Below, one piece after another: positions 31,566-43,705 of a stretch of DNA of 64,000 nucleotides (the first letter of the stretch is position 1; every line of letters starts with the position of its first letter). The stretch comes from Udeniomyces pyricola. Lineage: Eukaryota; Basidiomycota; Tremellomycetes; Cystofilobasidiales; Mrakiaceae. The DNA is taken from NCBI GenBank assembly GCA_039545295.1, contig BCIK01000005.1, positions 3,268 through 67,267 on the forward strand. The letters are read 5' to 3'. The notes under the pieces were generated by a model. That model was given only the letters and a program-made list of their open reading frames with translations, was not told the DNA's origin and did not search any database. The translations under genes and the position numbers were made by a program.

Positions 31566-34500
31566 CTAGATCTCCTCGAAACCGTCCGACGCCTCATTCG
31601 AACCTTCTTCGGTCTGCAGCTGGCGAAACTCGTCTTCAGCCCCCCCAGCTTTCCTTCTCTTTCTCCGGCGATCCTCGACCTCATCGTCCTCGTCCTCTTC
31701 CTCTTCCTCGTTCTCCATCACACCGCGAATACCCCTTGGGTCAGCATCGGCCATCTGTAACTCCTCCTTTAGAAATGCCACAGCCGTGACAGGTTCAGCC
31801 TCGCTATATACGTCGACGCGACCCGCAAACCAAGAGGTGATACTCACATCTTCTTCAACTAGTTCCATCAATCCCGCAGCCTCCTCGTCGTCTTTCTCAT
31901 CGTCAAGCGCTGGTTCAAAGAGATAACCCAAATGACAGTCAGCTCTCAGACATCCGCCAATACTGATTAATGTATAAATCAGCCAGTAAAGACTCACTGG
32001 TCAAGGTCAGCCCCTCTCGATCAGGGCTCAACGTACCTCGGGGAACAGTACTTCCCCTAAGCATCCTCTCGCTCATCCGCTGAGGAAGGTCTTGATTATC
32101 AAAAAGAGTGTCAAATGCTTTGTAATTGATTTTCTTGCTGAACTTTTTCTGCTGGGCGAGCGATCGAGCAGCCTCAGCGGGATTCGTTGCTCGGACGGCC
32201 GGCGCAGACGCCTCGTTCTTGCGTTTTCGCTGTACCGGCAAAGCCATGCAAGAACATTGCGCAAATAATCAGCTATATGTCTGATGGTTGACGAAGACCG
32301 ACGAAGGAGCAAAGCCGAGAGACAGACCTTCTTCTTAACGACACCGTCGTTGGATGCTTCTCCTTGGGCCTTGGCTTCCTTGACTGTGTGACAGAGGATG
32401 AGAACATTGGCTTAGGCGTCCAGCAAAATCAAGTCCATGTATGGTTCCTTCGAAGTGGCACCAGTATGGTGAACTCACGAGCGAGCTTCTCCAAATAGTC
32501 CTTGTTGAATTCCATCCAAACCCTCGTCTTGATCTTGACTTCATCCTCATTCAAGATGAAGCAATCCAGCTCATCCTCGTCGAGGTCTTCCAGCTCCCGA
32601 CCTTCAAGTTCTGATGCCCTCCGCTCTGCCGCCAAACGATCGGCCTCGTTCAGTTCACTCGTTAAGCCTTCGGCCTCGGTCGTGTGAAGGAAGGTGGAGA
32701 CTTCGTCCGCAACAGCGCTGTCAACGAAATCATCCTCGTTCTCGTCGTCGTCTTTTTCCGACTGAAGGGGTTGGAGAGACTGCGTTCGAGACCGGGATGG
32801 ACCTGCGTGAGAGGGCGTGACCGAGATGGATGTGGAATGGCGAGCACCGCTGGTGGGAGGGCGAGAGGTATGGAGGAACGAGGGTGTTGCCGTATTGTCT
32901 TCGTCCTCATCTTCACTGTCGGAGGTATGAACGTTGAAGTCCCGAGCAGCCTCAAACACAGCGTTGAGATTAGGCGTCTCCGATCGACGGTCAAAAGCAG
33001 AGGGGGCGGGTGATTGCGAGCTCTTGCACACTATAGGCTGCTCCGACGTTTCCCGCTCCTTGCCTTTGCGGCTCCTTGCAGATAATCGAGGTTGCGGCGT
33101 ACCCATAGGCGAGCTCGGAGCGACCGAATCCTCGTCTTCTTTTTCGTCTTCAGCTCCAGCCTCACTCGCTGCCTCAACGTCGCTATCCTCGCCGCGCAAG
33201 GCCTTGACTCGGTTGCGGGACTTTTTAGGTTTGAGACCATTGGTGTAAGCCGGTGGATTGGCTGTTTCTTCAAGCCACATGGTCCGGAAATCTTGAATGC
33301 TAAGGTCGCCACTCGCCGTCTGTCGGAACTCTTCAAGTCGCTTCTTGAGGGTTACGTCGGCAATCTTAACGACTTGAACGATCTCTTGCATGCTCCGCCG
33401 GAAGTTATTCATCCTCGCCGCCAGAAGAAGACACGCTCCGCAGATACCGGCGGGCCGTCGGCCGGTGTCCATCCAGTCGCGCTTGAACCGTTGGACAAGT
33501 CTGACAGCATCCGTAGCGACCTTCTGGGTCTCGTCCTTAAATTCGAGGAGAGCAGCGAAGCGAGAAATATAGAGCGAGGGGTCCATGATGGGCAGAGACT
33601 TGATGTGTAGGACCTGAACGAGCTTGAGATAAGTTGAACCTGAAGCCAGAGGTAAACGCCAGAAGTTTCCGTAAGCTGCACGCACTTTACTTGGTCAAAA
33701 TATGCCTTGAAGATGGTTGAACGAGCCTACCGAGAACAAAGACGTTAACCTGATACCGGGACGAGATCGATGATGTCAGTCCAGAACAGCATACGGTGAC
33801 AAAGGGCTAAGGGCGACGAGAGAGGGATCGCAGGATATGAACACGACGACGGAATGACAACCGACTCACTTGCAGCAGGTCACTGAAGTCGATGAGCATA
33901 TGGTGCGTCTTTTCCATCCTGCAGGTTATATAAAGGCACGCAGCGATGACGTAGCCAGACTTGCGGCCCTTGACAAAGTTGGTTGAGACGGCGAGGTTGA
34001 ACCAACGTTGGGCGGCTTCGGAGAGACGGTCGGAGAGCTTCATCCCCTGGGCGAGTTGCTTTATGCGTTTTCGCCCTGCGTCATCCGGAACACACAGTAT
34101 CATGAGCATTCGGGTGTATGCATGTGCAAAAAAACTTCGTTCGTGTAGTCTTAAGAACGAGGGATCGACATACGTACCATTGGCGATAGCGGCTTCCCTG
34201 GACTCGGCCGACCCTCTATTACCGTAAGGACCCGAGGCTCGCGTTCGTACTGCACAGGGGGGGGGGGGCAGCATGATGTCGGATCAGCATTATGCACGGC
34301 TTGAGGAACCTTTTGATTGGAAGGAAATCGATGTTTGATACATCCCGGCCCGGGTAGATGGACCGCGCCGAGTGAGAAGCCAGAAGTAGAAGGTAGACTA
34401 AGGCATATACGCACAAGCGTCTGCTGCGACAAAGGACCCTTGAACAATGGCCGCTCCTGCGCTTGACTCGCCAAAGCTGATTTCTGAGACGATCTCATTC

Positions 34501-34677
34501 TCCTCCAGGACCGTTCCGCAGCCGGCACAATATGACTGCCCTTGGGCACTGTCGAACTCGACAACGGCCGAGTTGCAGGTTGAGCAACGGGCCTGGGACG
34601 CAAAAGAGGGGACCGGCAAGGAGGGTTAGCTTGGCCTTGGTGCTGCCGATCGGGAAGTGGATCTAGAGGCTAACCAT
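31566..34677 (-). CDS. BRF1: TFIIIB subunit Brf1 (RNA polymerase III initiation)
   Basis: TFIIB-related factor that bridges TFIIIC, TBP and RNA polymerase III at tRNA and 5S genes. After the start codon it reads RCSTCNSAVVEFD and YCAGCGTVLEENEIVSE, the zinc ribbon with two CxxC pairs. Two cyclin folds follow (AAQRWFNLAVSTNFVKGRKS, GYVIAACLYITCRMEKTHHM, LIDFSDLLQ, LYISRFAALLEF, RFKRDWMDTGRRPAGICGAC, LLLAARMNNFRRSMQEIVQV). The C-terminal half has the Brf1-specific TBP-binding block (DLDEDELDCFILNEDEVKIK, TRVWMEFNKDYLEKLA), then KKINYKAFDTLFD, and a very acidic end finishing ASDGFEEI. The only suitable ATG (34677) is followed at once by an 82-nt intron (34593-34674) with a CTAAC branch site, so the start codon stands alone on its exon. 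Protein roughly 800 aa. Confidence 0.94.
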
Positions 34678-35161
34678 GATGAGAGGATGGAAGAGAAGAG
34701 TTTGAGTCGATGATGATGATGAGGGCGGAAATTAGGATGGTTGCAAGTGGGGATCCGAACTGAGGCAGCACACGGGAAGGTAGAAAGTAGGTGAAGGACG
34801 TGCTGGGGGGAGAGGCCAGAGCTGATCAGAGGTTAGGGAGACTGATCTAATTACTGGTGATCTGCAGGGGGGAGGGCTGGCGCGCTAACATCACTGGATC
34901 ACTGGACGCGAAGCTCCAAGTATCAAGTGCGCAAGTGCGAAACTCCAAGCTGTCAGCTGCTCCAATTAGCTCAGCCATGCTCCATACATAATTCCATCCT
35001 TCGACTTCCGTTTGGTTGCATGTATGAAGATTTCATCGTGTATGTTACTGGTATATTCGCATACGGCAATCTTTATCCTCCATATCGCGCATAACGTATA
35101 CGTACATGACTAGCACGACGTACACGTGCGCACCTTTCAACCTCATCATATGCAGATCATT

Positions 35162-35193
<32 letters not shown>

Positions 35194-35223
35194 TGTGCGT
35201 GCAGTTCACTCTCAGCAGCAGCG
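34678..35223. other. Spacer between BRF1 start and MDM10 stop
   Basis: A 546-bp gap that holds the BRF1 promoter and the MDM10 3' untranslated region. It has a GAT-triplet repeat near 34709-34725 and an (AT)n tract near 35163-35194. No gene seen. Confidence 0.5.
35163..35194. repeat. (AT)n simple repeat
   Basis: Alternating A and T for about 32 bases with one C interruption. It lies 3' of MDM10 and could form a cruciform. Confidence 0.85.
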
Positions 35224-37000
35224 TCATGAGAAATAAGAAAGCTCCAGCCCGACTCCTCGGATGGGCCTCATCCGGGACCTCAAGTCTGACAGTACGCCGA
35301 CCGAGAACAGAACGTTTGAGATTCGCGATACGTAAAGCAGGGAAAGTTCCCCAACAGTCGATGCCCGCATCTTCAACACGCCAGCTTCCCGCTCTTTCGG
35401 CTCGGTGCCCTCGCCTTGGGCCAGGCTGACACCCCTTTTGAGCCACCAGACACCACCGATGCTCCAATCACTTTCGTAGCTAAAGACGTTGACGTCGTAC
35501 CTCGAAGAGACGGCAAGGTTGGCGCCAATCTGGGAGGAGAAAGTACTCGACAGGTGGCCAATCAACGGTGAGAAGCTGCAGAGGATTTCCATGGCCGGCT
35601 GGGGCGTCACAGAGAATGGGACTATCGGTAAAAGAGGAACATCGCTTTCGATACCAGAAACGGATCCGGGAGACTTTGGGGTAATTGGAGGCGCAACGGG
35701 CTCAGCAGCGATGCCAAGGCTACTCGGCAGGTCCGGGATAGTACAGAAACGGCCGGCGAAGGATACTATGTTGAGGAAAGAAATGAGGTTGGCCAAGCTC
35801 AGTGCGGTGGACCAACCAATGCACGCTGCACCCGATTCGACACAGTCACGAACTTACTACCAGCACTTTTCTCCTTGACAGAACCGTAAACCTCCCCACC
35901 CAGACTGAATCGGCCTCGAAGACCGGGAATAAGAGCATCCTCCTCGTCCACCCGTTTGCTCGACCCGACGCGCCGCAAGACCACGCCCGCGTCATCTTCT
36001 ATCCGGGCAATGGCCTCTGTTGAGACCTCTTCTGTAGGTACTCCAATCGGTGACGGAGCAAAGTTATAAAGACCCCGAAGACCAAAGAGGCCATCGCTCA
36101 TAGAGAAGCTGAAATCAGTGCTGTATCGGCCGACAGAGCGTTGGAGAGAGATGATCGCATTGCGTTTGACAGGTGGCGGAGGCGGAGGCGACGAGACTGA
36201 GGCTGTAGGCGATGTGGCTGTCGAGGTTGGTGGTGGTGGTGGAGTGGGAGAATGGACAAATGCGAGAATGGCTTGCTGCAGAGGGATACGAAAGGGTTCG
36301 AAAGACGTTAATAATCAGCTCGATTAGCAAAACAAGAGGCACGCGAGACGCTGACCGTAGTAGGTGACCACCGGTTGATGCAAAGACCATGGGATTCCCA
36401 TGAAGGCAGGTGCATTCGACCGTATAGGAGCCACACTGCACAAACCAACGAATCAGACGACACGCATCAGATAACAGTCTAGTGGACTTGGACCGGTAGA
36501 TGTCGACCGACCAGCGCACCCTTGTCATTGACGCGTTTGCCGGCAAGCCAGACCTCTTCAGGGACAAGGGGTGCCTCGGGCATCGCTTTCGGGTAGAAGC
36601 CATCGACAACATCGCGGAAGGATGTGGATTCAGAGGCCCCGAGGCGGAGTGTGTCGACGGACGAGGCAAAGTAAGCGAGTGAGCCATTGAGGTGAGGCAG
36701 AGCCGTTGCCTCGAACGAGTTGTGGAACCCAGGCTGCGGTGCCCGGGAGAAAGAGAAGTGAAACGACGTCGGTGGAGTGAAATCCAGGATAGCTGAGAAG
36801 ACAAACGGAAGGATGAGTATGAACGACGGGTAAATAGAAGATGATGACAGCGGTACCCTCGACTTTGGCCAGACATCGAGGGATAGAGGACAGAACTGCT
36901 GACCCGAGCTGGACCTCGTGAGGTTACTAAAAAGGGAATCCTCGTTCCAACCGGTCTCTATGAAGAAACGCCGAAGAATGGCTTCTTGAAAAGACAGCAT
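35224..37000 (-). CDS. MDM10: Mitochondrial outer-membrane beta-barrel Mdm10
   Basis: Beta-barrel protein of the outer mitochondrial membrane, shared by the ERMES tether to the ER and the SAM complex that assembles barrel proteins such as Tom40. Start at 37000 gives MLSFQEAILRRFFIETGWNE then DSLFSNLTRSSSA and ILDFTPPTSFHFSFSRAP, the family's N-terminal signature. Later parts show amphipathic strands (NSFEATALPHLNGSLAYFAS, GRFSLGGEVYGSVKEKS, TFSSQIGANLAVSSRYDVNV) and the C-terminal beta-signal GVGLELSYFS, recognised by the SAM complex. Pro/Ser loops (TPPPPTSTATSPTASVSS) are longer than in yeast. About five exons. It is divergent to the Coq11-like gene, so two mitochondrial genes share one promoter region. 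Confidence 0.9.
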
Positions 37001-37507
37001 GTGAATGAGGTTGTAGCAAGGCTAGAGGACGGTGATGGAGACGGGATGCAAAGGTGAGATGATCATGAGAGTCTGTTGGATGCTTACTACGTATACAGTA
37101 CCGGTCGGTACTAGATATATATATATATATATATTACACATTATCGTCGTATACAGTACAGCTTATGATTTACGTACAACATGATAATTAACTGTATATA
37201 CATCGGTACGAATGAGCTCAGCAGCTTGCATGATTTATGTAGCCTAGTCCAACATATATATATATTGATATATATCGATATGTAAGTGCATGCGTAAGCG
37301 ACTATATATGTTGTATATATATATGCACAATATATATATGCACGGTATATATATGCACGGTATATATATATATATATCATCGACCTCCTGCACGTACGTT
37401 ATACTGCTGGCGCGCGGTCTTACTCAATCTGTACCACAACGCGTACAATCTTCACCACAACTCGCTACTCCTCACTCGACGCACTCTTCCGTCACCATCC
37501 ATCTAGC
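37001..37507. promoter_or_regulatory. Divergent MDM10/COQ11 promoter with AT-rich repeats
   Basis: A 507-bp gap between two divergent genes for mitochondrial proteins. It contains a pure (AT)n run at about 37112-37135 and, at about 37311-37378, three tandem copies of a TATATATATGCAC-type unit running into another (TA)n. These could be promoter TATA-like tracts, unstable repeats, or both. Confidence 0.55.
37311..37378. repeat. Tandem TATATATATGCAC repeat plus (TA)n
   Basis: Three near-identical 15-bp units, each a TA run followed by GCAC and AA or GG, end in a longer TA run. The block lies within the MDM10/COQ11 divergent promoter, 130-195 bp upstream of the COQ11 start. Confidence 0.85.
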
Positions 37508-38933
37508 ATGAATGCACTACCCACTCAAAGACTTCTCGTCGTTGGAGGCAACGGGTTTCTCGGTACATCACCATACACTCTTCTAATTGCCTTCCCTTTC
37601 CCTCTCTGTCTCTTTCTCGCGACAAGTGCCGACCGCTCACTTCACCCCACCCTCCACCTTGCTGCGTACACCCAGGATCTGCCGTCTGCAGAGCCGCCAT
37701 CTCTCGAGGCTGGCAAGTTGACAGCTTAAGGTAAATGGCTGTCCACCCTTCTTTCTCTCTTTCTTTCTCTCTTACCCTCTTCTCGTTCGGATCAGCTTGG
37801 GCGTCGCTGCAGACTGATCCAGCTCGTCGTTGTGTTGTCAGTACATCGGGACGAGCACCTGTACTTCCTGATGGCCAACAAGCTCCTTGGACCCACAAGG
37901 TAACGCATAGATCAGTCCTGATATCGTCTTGTGGAATGTTCGATAAGTTGATGGGTTTATTCGCTATGTCTCCGCCCCAACAGGTCACATACCATCAAGG
38001 ATCCGCGCTGGATCCGTCAACTTTTGCTCATCTCTTACCCTCGACGACGGCAGTAGTCCATACTCTTGGCATCTTACTCGAAGCTGATTACAAAGGTGTC
38101 GTCCGTCAGGGAAGTCTGGGAGGTATCTTAAAGAGTCTCGTTGGCGGTCATACATTCCTTGGCGATAATCCGCTCGAAAGGCGGGGAAATGTTGCGTCGA
38201 ATAGTAGACAAGGACAAAGCGAGAAGAAGCCCACGTATGAAACGATGAATCGGGATTCTGGTGCGTCCGTGACTTGACATCGAATGTTTTAGCGTTCGAT
38301 TCTCATCACTCTTCGATGATTCTTTGCAGCCGTATCCGTCCTTAGCACGCTTAGATCGACAGCCTCATCAACACCTACCACAACGCCTACGCCATTCGTT
38401 TACATTTCAGCCGAGGACATTTTTCAGCCGCTAATACCTGCAAGGTACATCTCTACAAAACGCGAAGCAGAGGCCCACGTCTTGTCTAGCAACCAAGCAA
38501 GTCGGGACGGCGAGAGACGGATTAGAGGGCTCGTATTACGACCAGGTATGTCATACCTCGGCTTCCTTCTAGCTTTCTGTCAATCTCCTTTAGTCCTTAT
38601 TGGCATCATGCTTGCTTCCCGTTCGGTTCACCAACGCTTGTTTGGTCTCTTACAGGTATCATGACCCATCCCACCGAGCGTCCCTTCCTCACTCCCCTTA
38701 CTCCGATCCTCGCCCTCTCAGCTGCTGTACCTCCTGTGCTGTCAGCTTTGCTCAGAAAGATACCTCATACACCTACTGGGCCAATCGAAAGTGTAGCAAC
38801 CTTCCTTCGCACCCGGACACTCGATGTGGATGTTGTTGGAGAAGCCGTCTGCCTTGGAATCGAAGAAGGGACGAAGGGCGTACTCAACGTGGCGGACATT
38901 TCTGCCTTGTCTGAGCGGCGGAGCAAATTGTAA
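37508..38933 (+). CDS. COQ11: Coq11-like atypical short-chain dehydrogenase (mitochondrial)
   Basis: Resembles S. cerevisiae Coq11 (YLR290C), an atypical SDR of the mitochondrial coenzyme Q synthesis complex related to NDUFA9. Start at 37508: MNALPTQRLLVVGGNGFLG with the GGNGFLG nucleotide-binding loop split by the first intron, then SAVCRAAISRGWQVDSLS, SGRAP, VTYHQGSALDPSTF, AVVHTLGILLEADYK, PTYETMNRDS, FVYISAEDIFQPLIPARYIS, TKREAEAHVL, IRGLVLRPG, RTRTLDVDVVGEAVCLGI, and the end LSERRSKL. The order (GGNGFLG, HTLGILLE, YxxMNxxS, YISA, YxxxKREAE, RPG) is exactly that of Coq11. No obvious mitochondrial presequence is seen ahead of the Rossmann loop, as in the yeast protein. It is not fused to Coq10 here. 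Confidence 0.88.
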
Positions 38934-40352
38934 ACGATTGAGTGATTGATACAAAATTCAATGGTTGATTCTTATCGTTCGCAGTCCTTGGCAATCCTTG
39001 CGGTAGTTCACATCAGACGTACATGGTGGTATGAGATCGGACACGTCACAGCTCATTACATAGGCTGAGTGACGCGTGACGTTTACTGACACCGGTTACG
39101 AACGATCGACCAAACGTACCGAACGGGTCAATTTCATGACTGAAAGTATAGCTCATGCATGGGGTGTCATGCTCTAGTTCTGTACATAGCTTTAGCATCA
39201 TACATCATGTACTTCACGTACGATCTATATGAGACTGGTTCAAGATTACACGCATATGTTATGATTACGTGTGAAGATACACGTAGATCGATTCACGTCA
39301 CTGCAGCACCTCCGCGTGCAGACAGCAATTTCACATTGTCGCCACGTTCTGGCCTCTCAGATCTCCGCGCTGAGCTCCAACCGGTCTGCCCGGGATCGTT
39401 AAGGATATACATCCGGACCGAGTATCCGCCTCTCGGCTGTTTTTGTTGCAAGTCCCCTTTTCCTCAATGATCTCCACCTACATCAAGAAATCCCTTGTAT
39501 CCCAATATAATCCCCACCCACATCGATCCCAACCAGGGACTCCCTTCAACACAATTGAGAGGGCTTCACTGAATCTCCGTCAATTTTGCACGAAGAGAGC
39601 TGTAGATTAGTGAGGTGGAAGATGTATACTTTCTAAGCTTAGGAAAAATACGAAACCCCGGATATATATATATATATTGATATATATGTATGGCGCACAG
39701 CGCGGGATACTGATATCTGAATCTCAGGCTGATCTGACGCATTAATACGTCTGACAATCTGACCGGCGAAACAGACCCGCGTCGAACGTCCTGAGCACTT
39801 CGTGGTGGATCGGGTCTATGATACATGGGACTTGAATTTAATTGACGCCATAATGTAAGAGCTACGGTATGAGATGTATGACATACATACGACATGTGAC
39901 CTCGTGATCCGTGCGCTTATTTGATCCTGCGGCTTCGATAGACGTCCTGAACGTGTAAACGTGTGAGGCCGGTGAGGTCTGGATCTGAGATCAGCTAAGG
40001 AAGCTGCCGAAAGGCAGGTTGAAATAATCCGGATATATATTCGATCTCCTTCTCGACTTAACTTGATCCGCGCAGCTCGGCACTCGATCCGGTTCTTGGC
40101 CGGGCATCGATATTCGATGCCCTCCCGTGACACATGGTGGACCCAGGTTGTTCTTGGCTGACACTGTTCCCCGCTCATCTGCAGTTCCCAGGCCCTTACA
40201 TCACCCCCTTGTGCCCTTGGCAACGTCCTCCACCACCACCATCTAGTTTGGATCGGGTTCTCCCCTGTTGTTCACAACCGCATCCATATACAAGTTTCAA
40301 TCTTTTCTTGTCCAATTCCCGCCTCATCTCTTTTCCCTATTCCATCTCGAGC
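38934..40352. other. 1.4-kb gene-free region upstream of the GH32 gene
   Basis: The longest intergenic stretch in the window. No supported gene or RNA gene. It contains a short (AT)n block at about 39661-39687 and turns CT-rich close to the GH32 start. A long upstream region is typical of regulated secreted-enzyme genes, which fits a sugar-controlled invertase-type gene, but no binding site is claimed. Confidence 0.5.
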
Positions 40353-43300
40353 ATGATTCCCCAGTCGCTCCCGCTTCTCGCCCTCCTCGCCGCAACATCG
40401 GCTTCGGCGTCGTCCACCCAGGACTGGAACATCCTTCGACGTGACTCAGGATCGTCCACCAACATGACCGACGGCAGTTGTGTCCTCGATCAAACTCAAG
40501 CCCCCCAAAATCTCACTATCTGTGGCAACGCAACCTTGTTTACTACCTTCAGAAGCAAAGCTCATTTCATCGCGCCCGGTACGCAGAATTCTTTCTTTCT
40601 TTTTCTTTTCCGTTTTTGTCTCGTGTTACAGTCAACGCTATCCAAAACCTTGGGGTTTTAGTGAGGAGCGTACACACCTGTCCAACGCAAGGTCCTAAAT
40701 GATCACATTGTTTACTCTTGGTTTAATGCACTTATCTCTAGAGGGGTGGATGAACGATCCAATGGGCATCTTCCAACGAGACGATGGCTCCTTGCATTTG
40801 GGCTATCAATGTCACCCACGTCATATCCAATGGGGAGGAGGTATCTCTCAGTGCTCGGCATTCACGTCCGATTTCACGACATTCCAAGACGCTGACGGTC
40901 TGGAGGGTAGTTCCAAGACGCTCGTAAGCAATATATGTTACGACTCGTCCGAGGTTATTCTTGTTCGGTCTGAGTTTCTACTCACCAGCATTGCCGGTTG
41001 CTTTTGTTCATTAGAAACCTTCCGAAGTGTACGATATCCGAGGCGTGTTCGATGGAAGTATTGTCAAGCAAGGGTACAATGGGTTGCCCAGCATCATATA
41101 CACCTCGACCTTCACAACTCCTCTCGGAGCTACCGCAGGCGAAGAACCAGGAGCTGAAACGCAATCTCTTGGTCCGTTGATCGTCGTCCTAGTCACATCC
41201 GCTCTCAACCACCCTGCTGACCTGGATCGTTGCTCCCTTTGCGCTTCTGTCTTTATGCAGCCTATACCTCTGATGGCGGAGCTTCGTGGACTAAGCTTGA
41301 TTACGGCGCTGGAGGCAACCCCATCGTCTATGATTGGCCCGCGGGCCTTAACCTTACAGGATTCCGTGATCCTTACCTCTTCCAATCGCCTTATATCTCT
41401 AAGCTCCTCGAGAACGTCACAAGTTCAGACCCGACGGCACCCTCTGGCTCCAACTTCATGACCATTTCTGGAGGCATCAAGGGAGAAGGCAGCTTGCTCA
41501 TGCTCTATCGTCAGCAGACGGAGGGCGATCTGATCGACTGGACCTTCCTGGGCAAGTTCTTTAGGACCGGGTACCGGGCATCGTGGTCCGAATACAGTGG
41601 AAACTTTGGATTCAGTCAGTCTTCACGTTGCCTTTACTTTGTCTGTTAGTTCTTCTTCGATATTCAGTCTCTTCCGTTAGCGCTGATGCAAGTGTGATTT
41701 GTATCATTCTACTATGATTGCATCTGTCTTGCTATGTCAGACTTCGAGACTGCAGCTGTTGCCCGTCTTAACTCTGGAGGTCGGGCGACCGACGATGGCT
41801 CGGATGAGAGCGCAGTCAACGTTCTATTCTATGGAACTGAGCAAGGTACGGTCCATGACGTACACGGCCTTATATGTTGTCTTGCGTGATATGTGCTAGA
41901 TACTTATCTCTCATTGGTTACTGGCAGGTCGAAACGGTTCACACGAAAACCACTGGCCTCTTTGGTCTGCTGTCGATTACTCGTTGAGCTCTAATGGCTC
42001 GGTCGAATCCACCATCCTTTACTCGTATGTCTACAACGATCATTGCGCTTCATCAATCAATCATCGTTTCTCACGGGCGGCTTGTCGTCCCTGCATTTAC
42101 TGACTGATCATACACGTCGTTTGCTCGTTCTAGCGGCGTTCTCGACTGGGGGCGAACCTATGCATTTGTGTCGTTCCCGTATAACGAGAACCGAGAAGGT
42201 AGTTCTGACAGCTGTACTTCTGGTTAAGTCTGCGTTGGTTCACGTGAGCTGACGCTTTCTTCTCGATTGACCGCTAGTCATGGCGGGCTGGACCTACGAG
42301 GACGACGAGAACCTCGTCCTTGCCAAACAGATGGGTTACCAAGGAGCATTCGTTCTCTTCAGGGATCTGTTCATCAAGGAAATTAAAGGCGTTGTCAAGA
42401 GTGACGATCTGTTCCAGCAGTTCGTTTTTTTTTTCTTTCACAATCTTGCGTTGATGAAGGACTTCGGGCGATCGGAATTGACACACTCATGCATGTCATG
42501 AATCATACAGGGCATCATGGTCGGCCAAGAACGAATCCGACGGAACCGTAACTATCACTACGCTTGGTCAGAGGATTGTCCCGGAAACCCTCGCTGCTTT
42601 CAAGCAAAACTCTCAAGTCTCGTACCAAGCCTCTGCTTCCATCTCCGATGGCTACACGCCTCTCGACCAGCAGCCGACTGGCCGACACTACAAAATGTAA
42701 GCAATCCCTCGTACCGTTCGATCGTCTCTTGATTTGTACTTGACAACACATGCTCAATTTCACCTCATTCTACACACACCTTCCTGGCCCAGCTGTGGCA
42801 CGTTTGAGTTTTCGGCCAACTCCACGGGTGCTGTCGGCTTCAGGGTTCTCGCCTCAGACTCGGAGTACACTGACATCTTGTACAACCCAGAGACCGAAGA
42901 GCTCACTATTGATCGAACCAACTCATCCCTCATCGACTCGTTTGGCAAAGACGGCGAGCTCGGCAAGCTGAAGCTTTTCCAGCTTGCCGCCCACCCATCT
43001 ACGAGGACACTTGAACTCGAGGTCATTGTCGACAACTCCATCATTGAAGTCCACGCTAACGAGGAAACCATTATCACGAGTGAGATTTGAAGAGCTCAAA
43101 CCGTGCTAGCTATCGCTTGGTGTTTGGTGCTCAGGTCGATGAATCTGACGCTCATTTGCTCATCTGACTATCCACTCCTTTTGACTAGCTCGGGTCTACC
43201 CTTGGCTCGATGCCTCGGTCGGTGCGGGTCTGCTGGGAGTAAACGGCACTGGATCCAGCGTGTCCGCGTACAACGTTGAGCTTTGGGATGGCTTGGGTAC

Positions 43301-43554
43301 ATTTCAATCCCGTCAACTCGATATCCAGAAATCAGTTGAGCTGAGCTAATGATTCATGTGTGCCCTGTATTTTCGTCTTTCAGTTGATGCTTGGCCTAGC
43401 CGAGCTGACAACTCCAGCCGAGGTCTCGTGTGGTGAGCTGCGCTTCTTGTTCGACCCCTTGTGATTCAGTACGGCTACTGATAGGCTTCTTTTCTTTTGA
43501 TGTTTTAGGGACGGACCCACTGCTGCCCTCTATGGTCTCTGGGCGGGCATCTAA
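40353..43554 (+). CDS. Secreted glycoside hydrolase family 32 (invertase/fructanase type)
   Basis: Retaining hydrolase acting on beta-fructosides such as sucrose, inulin or levan. Start at 40353 with signal peptide MIPQSLPLLALLAATSASAS and a possible kexin site (ILRRDSG). The five-blade propeller motifs are present: EGWMNDPMGIF (nucleophile Asp), HIQWGGGISQCSAFTSDF, GVFDGSIVKQ, LTGFRDPYLF (RDP transition-state Asp), FNFETAAVARL (probable acid/base Glu), VLFYGTEQG, GVLDWGRTYAFVSF, AGWTYEDDEN. The C-terminal beta-sandwich follows (CGTFEFSANSTGAVGFRVLA, LELEVIVDNSIIEVHANEE, TRVYPWLDASVGAGLLGV) and the protein ends AALYGLWAGI. Many N-glycosylation sequons suit a secreted protein. About twelve exons. 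The Glu motif is of the NFE type rather than the WEC(P/V) of classical invertases, so substrate cannot be told. Confidence 0.92.
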
Positions 43555-43705
43555 GCTGTCGGGTCGAAATGTCCAAAGGAGAAGAGAAGTCGAAGGGGGG
43601 GGGGAAGATCTGTCTCGACGAAAATCTGAAGGTGGACGTGTAAAATCTTGTGTAGGCAGTGTGCCGGAAGTTGTGGAATTACTATTCATTGTCATATCCA
43701 ATGTC

